From the NCBI GenBank assembly GCA_022749755.1, contig CM040452.1:5040350-5104349 (forward strand): a DNA stretch of 64,000 bases, read 5' to 3'. Source of the DNA: Azadirachta indica. Lineage: Eukaryota; Streptophyta; Magnoliopsida; Sapindales; Meliaceae. Below, one piece after another: positions 57,077 to 64,000 of the stretch (position 1 is its first letter; every line of letters begins with the position of its first letter). A program made the translations under genes and the position numbers. The notes beneath the pieces are model-generated. The model did no database searches. It was not told where the DNA came from and was given only the letters and a program-made list of their open reading frames with translations.

Positions 57077-60000
57077 TTAGTAAATTGGAGAGTTAAGCCC
57101 CTCCTGAGAAGATAGTGAATGCAGAACTTGGTGCCTCTTGGAAGAGAAAGGTGGCATTTTTCTGAATGATGGCCGTTTCTTAAGATGATGGAGAGTTCTC
57201 TTGGCATAAACTGAACGGAAGACAGGTGAAGCTTTTTCCCTGAACTTAAGACTGGCAAAGAATATAACTCTGTAACCTATGAGAAGGGCTACAACCGCTG
57301 CTAAGTCCCACCACTTTGAATGATCCATGTTCACGCCAAGAATGGTTGTAAGGATCACCTCGCCTTTCAGTTTTGGCCCACCTTGTTCTGAAGCATCAAA
57401 CTCAAGCCCGATCAAGTCGTTCTTGTAAGCGCCCTACATATCATATCATAACAACTGTCAACGCAAGCATTTCGCATTAATTATCACAGCCTTTGGCCGA
57501 ATCTTGCTACCATACTGTTTTACTATTCTATGTTGAATCTAGTATGATGCTCTGTTATCACTGGAGGCTGCATCTGCAAAAACCTTCCACACAATGATTC
57601 CTCAGTTTATTTCCATCAGTCAAAAGTAGCGATAAAGTTTCTCTTTTATGTTTGATAAGGTATGCTATTAACTATTCATTTTCTTTTTCCAGTTTTAGAT
57701 CTTTTAGTTGATTTCTTTTAGAAGGAATTGTGATGAGATATACGAAGGGTAATTTTCATATATCTTACCTGTAATGCCCATGCACCGTGATTGATATAAG
57801 AAATTGGGTAGCGCCAGAAGATTTTGGGTAGATCACGAGTCATCACGAAGAAACCTGATGTCATCATCATGACTCCCTAAGAAGAAAATCATTAACCGCA
57901 ATTAAACATAAGCCCTTACTGAAACAAAAATCTCATAGGACATCAATAATGTTATTGTTCTTACTAGATATCCGGATCCTATGATGACTCCCGTCAAGTA
58001 GTTGGGAACCACTGAAGCTATCATCATCATGCAGCTCTCTATGACTGCGATGGAGCTAATAAGATCAAGGCAGACATAGACGAAATGTGAAATTCCTGAT
58101 CGAAATTTCACCATGTAGTAAGTAATTGCTGCAGTAGCAACGGACATCCCAGTCAAGAAAGGGAGTGAAGATAGGAAATTAGATAGAATATACACAGCAA
58201 CTCCATAATGCCCATTGAGCCTTTCTCCATAAAAAACCTGTTTTAGAGAGGAAAAAACATTGAATTACTGAAATTCTAAACCATTGCTGCCATGTTTTAT
58301 GTTACTAAGCTTAGTCAAATAGAATTCTCATAGCCCTGAAAATATATTCTGTACCTTCATTTCTTCAATGAAACATGGAAAGCCTCCGATGGACATGAAT
58401 GTCATAAACCCAGACACAAATGCCGCACAAGAACCACGCGCAAAGATTGCGGTATAGCCTGTTCCAATATCAAAAAAGATGGTACCAACACAAATAGACA
58501 GAATTATATAGATTGCTATCCTCAACCAGTAGTATCCGAAATCTCTAGACATGTTCAACAAAGATCTGTGTGTCAATATTAAGAGCTGCTTCCACCATTT
58601 TGCTTGACTTCCTTTCTTTCTTTCAAATTCAAGCCCTGCCTGCAACATCAATACATGTTCATGACATTGTTCATAGTGGAAAATTTCTGTGCCTTACGCA
58701 CGATTATTTCCGGGGTAGGTATTTACAACTTAAAATTTCACTACAACTAGTAGTATAATGCTTTACAAATATTGTATTTTGGAGCTGCCATGAAATCAAC
58801 ATGCTGAACAGGTGCTTGAAGATAAAATGGGAAGATTAAAATTGAACAAATGAATAAAGTTTTGAGTTTGAAATGCTCACAATGTTTGAAATTACTCGAA
58901 TCCTTGCTCTTGCCCTAGTTGCATACTCTGAGCACCGGTATTTCTCAATAAGCATAGCTTTGATCTCTGCTATTGGAAGGTTTCTTAAAGGATCTAAAGT
59001 GTTTTCCTGGAGTCAATACATAAAAGAATACAGCTTATAAGAAATAAAAATCCAAAGCTGAATTCAAGGATAGGAAGGTGAAAAAATAGATTGAAGGAAT
59101 GGTTTTATTTATTGAAATACTTTCAAAATGATGTGTTTACAGTTTAAATTATGTTCCCTTAGAAATGACACCAAGCATCATTTACTGCTTTAATATTTCA
59201 TGTAAAACCGCATGTTACTGTAAACCAGCAATTCAATATCATTTGGAGTGTGAAAGAGAAAAACGACGCAAGAATTTGATAGGAAATTATGATAATAAAA
59301 ATGCAACCACATACGTACACATATTCTTTGAGATTCTGTCAGTATCTCTGTGATAACGTCAAAATCTGAATTAATACACTGAAGGAAGTGATCAGAAGGA
59401 TTTCTTCGAGTTGGGCATGGAAATCCTGCTTCTGTGAAGAACTGCAAAATTAATGCTGCATATTATTAGACTAGAAAAAAGTGTATAAATACATGTATAG
59501 TTATGTGTACAACTCTTGATACGTTTTAAATGGCAGTAGAATAATTTCACTTTCAGAGTTTACGTCCGTGTAAATCTTTCTTCATATCATGAACATGTAA
59601 ATGATATATTGAGATGGAAAGACCATCTGGGTTGCGGGAAAATTTTGAGTAACTAAAGTCCTGTACTCTGAAGGTTTCGAAATTTCCATTTGCTCTTGAC
59701 GTTGAACTTTTATGAAATTTCGGGTTGTGGTTTGACAGACCTGGCAGAAGAATGCAACACCATGATAAAGGATTTGAACTGTGAAGACAAGAGACATGAA
59801 TTGTTACATACCTTGGCAGCTGATTTTGCTTCTCCGAAATAAACAGTTTCACCTCCCGATAGAAGACACAAGTCGTTAAACAGAGCAAAGACTTCACTAC
59901 TCGGCTGATGGATTGCAGAGATGATTGTTCTACCATCATGGGCAATGTTTTTAAGGATATTTACCACGAAAAAAGCCGAGGCACTGTCCAGACCACTCGT

Positions 60001-61856
60001 AGGTTCATCAAGAAACATAAGTTGAGGTCTAGTGAGAATCTCAAGTGCAATGCTTAGTCTCTTTTTCTCACCGCCACTGATACCTCTCAAATGCCAGTTT
60101 CCAATCAATCGATCAGCACAATCCTGGAGACCCATTTCCATGATTGCTTCCTCTATAATGCCAGTGGTTTCTTCTTTGCTGATATTGCTTGGAAGCCTCA
60201 AATGTGCGGAGTAAGTTATGGTTTCTCTCACCGTTAGAGTTCCAAGTAGTACATTTTCTTGAGTTACATAAGCCTGAAATTTCAGAAATTGGTTTAGGTC
60301 AGATGAAATTCTTCAATGAATATGGTTCCAAATGTAATTGTAGTTTTCCTTCTCTAAGTTTTGTTCCAAATTTGCAAGTTATATACTTACAACACCACCA
60401 TATTCTAGTCTCATTTTCTTCCCATTGATAAGAACATTTCCTGTCATTGCAACGTTTCCTGAGAGCCTACCTGCAACATTGACCATCGTACTATTAAATT
60501 AGTATATTTCGATAATTAAAACATTATATATATTTAATAATTGAAATTGTATTTCCAATATGGTGATCTTCAATGAATAATATTATGAGAATATTTAATG
60601 AGTATGAAATGAATACGAAGAGATAAGACTAAAATAGAAGTGGGTATGAGACTTCATTCCTAAACTCATACCTTTACTTCATATATTTTGTATTCTTAAA
60701 AGATAAAACTCAAAGGCACATTTTTATATTTTAATTTTATTTATTAAAGTAAAAAAAAATGATAACTTTAACATTTAATTTTATGAAGATTGCACATATG
60801 TTAGATTTTAAATTTGAATTTTTGAGTAAATGGGTAAAAGATCTATAAATGAGGATGAGAGAAAATATTGAAAATAAGAACAAGATTCAATTTTTATAAT
60901 ATAATTTAAAATTTTAATACAGAGTTAAAGTGTATTCAGAGTGTAGTTTAGTGGTCTAGAACATATTCGATGATTTTAAGTCATCTCGATTTTGAGTGTT
61001 TCTTTAATTTATTCACTTTTTAAGAAAATAAATAAAAACAACTAAAATGTGTGAAAATAAGCAACCAATTCAAACATCCCTACCTATTTAATTTACCATT
61101 GATCTCCATAAACTTTTTTGAATTTTTATAAATTAAAATCATTGGAATTTATGTTATATTTTTCAATTTTTTATTTTTTAATAATATCTTTTATTTTTTT
61201 TTCTTTTTTTTTTGGGATTGAATTAAATTTTAGGATTGTACATTGTACAGTGTTTGTTGGGTGGTTGACGCAAATCGATGCTGCTGTCCTAAAATCTACT
61301 TGCCTCATTTATTAGGATGTGGTTTCCATTTTGTTCAAATAAAAATAGTAATTTCCATAATATAAACAACAAATTAAAAGAAAAAATAAAATAACAAACC
61401 ATAATTAATTTAGAAACCTATTAATTGCTCATCTGAAAGTTCATACAGTTTTGCTTCTTGTTAACCAAAAAATGGTGAATCAAACTCTTTGAACTCAAAA
61501 ATTTCCTATTTTAAGCTACTTTCATGGACCACGATTTTATGTCTCCACAATTTTTTGTCAGCCCATACATTTTAATGATTTATAATTAATAAAAATAAAT
61601 AAAATAAAATAAAATAATAATTTTATTTAACTATATATGCAGTCATCATAATGATTTGTATGTGTTGAAATTTATTTCAAATATTATTATTATTATTATT
61701 AAGAAAAAGTGCAGAAATAAAAGAAAATATACACAATTTAACTTGATGATATGGTTAATTAAAAATTTAGATAAATTGAAATTAAGATTAAAGAGGGAGT
61801 CCCTAATTTTTTGGAGAAAACCGAAAATTTGGTTGAATTGTGAAATAGACATACTG

Positions 61857-61887
<31 letters not shown>

Positions 61888-62503
61888 AAAGCTGGGGTTA
61901 GCATTTTGCACAGACCAATCGCTTTCTACGACGTCGTCTTCCGTCGCTATTACTACGTTTCAGTATAGTCTGGAAACAGGACGTATACTAGAATGGGAGA
62001 CTTATCGTTCTTAATATTTGAAACATAAAATAATCAGGAGAGAGTAAAAATTAATGTGATTTGTAAGTATATAAGGAATTTCTTATACAATTTGTTTTTC
62101 TAAATTAAAAAACGAAAGTGAATTAAAACAGATGCATTAAGAAATCTAACGAGTTTTACCTTTGAACATTAATGTTGTAACAGACATTCTATTTTTAAAA
62201 ATGTTGAAGAAAGAAGAAGAAGTGCTTGAGAGAGAGGGGGGTCTAACCTGCTAATGCATCAAGAAGGGTTGATTTTCCAGAGCCTGAAGGACCCATAATA
62301 GCCAAAATCCTTCCAGGTTCAGCACAACCAGTGAGACCATTAAGCAATCTTCTTGTAGGTCCATTCCCGAAGTTTGGAAGGACCGCCGTCAGATCTTCCC
62401 AAACCAAATACATCACCCCCGAATTATCAGCTAACCCTGCCCCGGAATCCGCCGTAGAACCACCACCATATTGATCAACAGCACCAACCTGCTCTATCTC
62501 CAT
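57077..62503 (-). CDS. Half-size ABC transporter, ABCG (white-brown) type, ABCG12/ABCG15-like, nine exons
   Basis: Exports lipidic or cuticular compounds across the plasma membrane, as a dimer, in the plant subgroup it resembles; the substrate here is unknown. Exons (minus): 62503-62248, 60470-60391, 60273-59812, 59441-59319, 59006-58881, 58639-58355, 58237-57965, 57876-57769, 57433-57077. Introns are GT-AG and the frame is continuous for 2070 bases (689 residues, a normal length). Nucleotide-binding domain first: Walker [10 protein letters not shown] (71-79), signature [10 protein letters not shown] (177-186), Walker B LMFLDEP (197-203), H-loop His234 ([10 protein letters not shown]). A transmembrane domain follows ([49 protein letters not shown], and one near the C-terminus, [15 protein letters not shown]). 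The order NBD-TMD is typical of ABCG. Intron 1 is 1.8 kb. Confidence 0.94.
60471..62247 (-). other. Intron 1 of the ABCG gene
   Basis: 1777 bases, very AT-rich, with ATT repeats near 61683-61701 and an (AT)n run at 61861-61887. 60941-61000 has a weak tRNA-like or SINE-like look (TAGTTTAGTGG, then GATTTTGAGTG) that I do not call as a gene. Confidence 0.75.
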
Positions 62504-62628
62504 AGCTAACTGACTATAGATATTAAAATGAACAATGGACTACTATGGCTTGTTTTTGGTGGGGATAAGGGAGAATTCTGAAGCTTCAGAGACAAAACTA
62601 GCAAGAGTTTTGATTATGCGAGAGGTGA

Positions 62629-62636
62629 ATATATAG
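62629..62636 (-). promoter_or_regulatory. TATA box candidate of the ABCG gene
   Basis: Minus-strand CTATATAT, about 126 bases upstream of the ATG at 62503. The position suits a plant TATA box with a leader of about 95 bases. Confidence 0.5.
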
Positions 62637-64000
62637 ATACAGAAAATGGACGATGGATATGTCTTCTCCTACCAGGCTGATCAGGAATCGAAGTGAATAT
62701 CGTCAGAGGCTAGTAACCAAAGCTTGTTAAGCAATTACTATCATCATCAATGCTTTCATAAATAGGCATGCTGGGAGGATGATAAAAGAGTGAGAGTACA
62801 AAATTGAATTTTTAGTCTCTTGTTTTGAATTCAAAGCTGAAATATTAATTTTATTAATTGTACGTATAGAGATTTTAAATTGGCATTGAATAATTTCTAA
62901 TTCTTTTAGAAAAATCTATAAAATTTATACCAACTCTTCCAACCACCATTTTACTAATACTAGCTACTAGCTACTACAAGTCTACATGATCTCCATTGGC
63001 AGCAGCCTCAACTTTAATTGCTACTGATTTCTTTTTGTGGGGATATGGAAATAATTAATCTATTTCTGGTAATTATAAAATTATTTTCATATTTGTTGCT
63101 GTTGTAATTTGTTTTGAAGAACATATGAATGTACGGAGAAACCCTAATGATAACTTTGCTTCTATAGAATTAATTGTTATTATTATTGAACTTCAAAATT
63201 AATGTGAAAGTAACTCTACATGAAATTACAGTCCAAGTTCTCGAATGTGTATACATTTGAAAATGACTGTATGTACTACGTATATGTGTGGGGGTATTAA
63301 CATTAAAAGCTTGTATTCAAGATTTATCATACATACATATAATGAAATAGTATAAGAAATAATGAAATTAATTATTTATATATGATAGTATCTTGTTCAT
63401 CATTTAAGATATAAAGTTTAACTACTTTTAGTAAATATTTTGCGAGATACAAATTAAAATGACTTGATAGCATTAGTTGTTATATAGTTTACATTATTTA
63501 TTTTTAATAATTTCATTAATTTTCTATTTTCAGTGATTCATATTATCATATAGTTTATATTTCTAACACTATTATTTTAAAAGATATTTTCAAACACGGT
63601 AAGGTTAAAGACAGGAACAATGCTAATCCCATTTTCGCTTACACATATAAGGCAGAGATATTTTAAACCCTGCTCGATCTACGAAAATTTTAAATTCATA
63701 TATAAAATATTTACAATTTAAATTTATTAAATTAATTTTTTATACTTTCGATTTCTCTTAGTTTAAATTTATTAATTTAAATTCAATAAAATATTTCTCT
63801 TAGTTTTTCTTTAATAATTTTGCCTCCCTTTTTAGGCATTTTTTTAAAGAAAAATACTTTCGATTTCTCTCTCACTTTTTAAAAGTGAGCATTTTGTTGT
63901 TTAGTTTATAAATTATATTTAGAATTGTCTATAAACTTTACTGTTCATAGATATCTGGTCCAAACTTTTCATTTTTATTCTGCTCCATTGACACACTAAA
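62637..64000. other. Upstream intergenic region of the ABCG gene
   Basis: AT-rich, with no frame above 60 codons and no repeat or transposon that I recognise. Confidence 0.6.

Noticed and set aside
60941..61000. tRNA-like or SINE-like boxes (TAGTTTAGTGG, GATTTTGAGTG)
   Set aside because: No cloverleaf that I can fold, B box is poor, and no repeat copy in this window; kept only as a note in the intron entry.
1..64000. CRISPR arrays, rRNA genes and bacterial-type operons
   Set aside because: None seen; the sequence is plant nuclear DNA with introns and LTR elements. The TA-rich runs at 5680, 42849 and 61861 are simple microsatellites.

Overview
This window comes from a nuclear plant genome, most likely a eudicot. 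It has AT-rich intergenic DNA, GT-AG introns, plant B3-domain (DUF313-type) genes, a half-size ABCG transporter of the plant ABCG12/ABCG15 type, a plant-length TFIIB, a TRAUCO/ASH2 homologue, and gypsy, copia and hAT transposons. I cannot name the species from sequence alone.

Layout. 1-5.65 kb is a decayed Ty3/gypsy element: RNase H and integrase on +, then an antisense accessory ORF on - and part of the 3' LTR. 6.2-48.9 kb is a complex duplicated region. Its ancestral unit seems to be a divergent pair, an intronless RCK/MAK-type protein kinase gene on one strand and a B3-domain gene on the other, followed by TFIIB. Unit A (6.2-13.7 kb) has a frameshifted kinase, an intact B3 gene and a truncated TFIIB pseudogene. 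Unit B (about 15.5-30.1 kb) is inverted: B3 on - and a broken kinase on +, the kinase split by a complete copia element with a GAGCT target duplication; a hAT element lies in its flank. At 32.1-34.8 kb a second copy of the unit B B3 gene lies in the opposite direction, so the two form an inverted repeat. A further B3 gene lies at 35.9-37.2 kb and a B3 3' fragment at 38.6 kb. Unit C (40.8-48.9 kb) has a kinase with an open 460-codon frame, an intact B3 gene and the functional-looking seven-exon TFIIB gene.

From 48.9 kb on the DNA is ordinary single-copy genic sequence. TFIIB (-) and an ASH2/TRAUCO-like COMPASS subunit (+) stand head to head over about 0.5 kb, followed by a nine-exon ABCG transporter (-).

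Possible joint function. TFIIB serves Pol II initiation, the ASH2-like protein H3K4 methylation, and the B3 proteins are probably DNA binding; the ABCG protein probably exports lipids or cuticular compounds. The most unusual feature is the repeated divergent kinase/B3 module. All three kinase copies have lost the Tyr of the RCK activation-loop T-x-Y motif, and the B3 copies look homogenised in their 3' halves while their 5' halves diverge. Exon boundaries were read by eye from splice consensus and reading-frame continuity.
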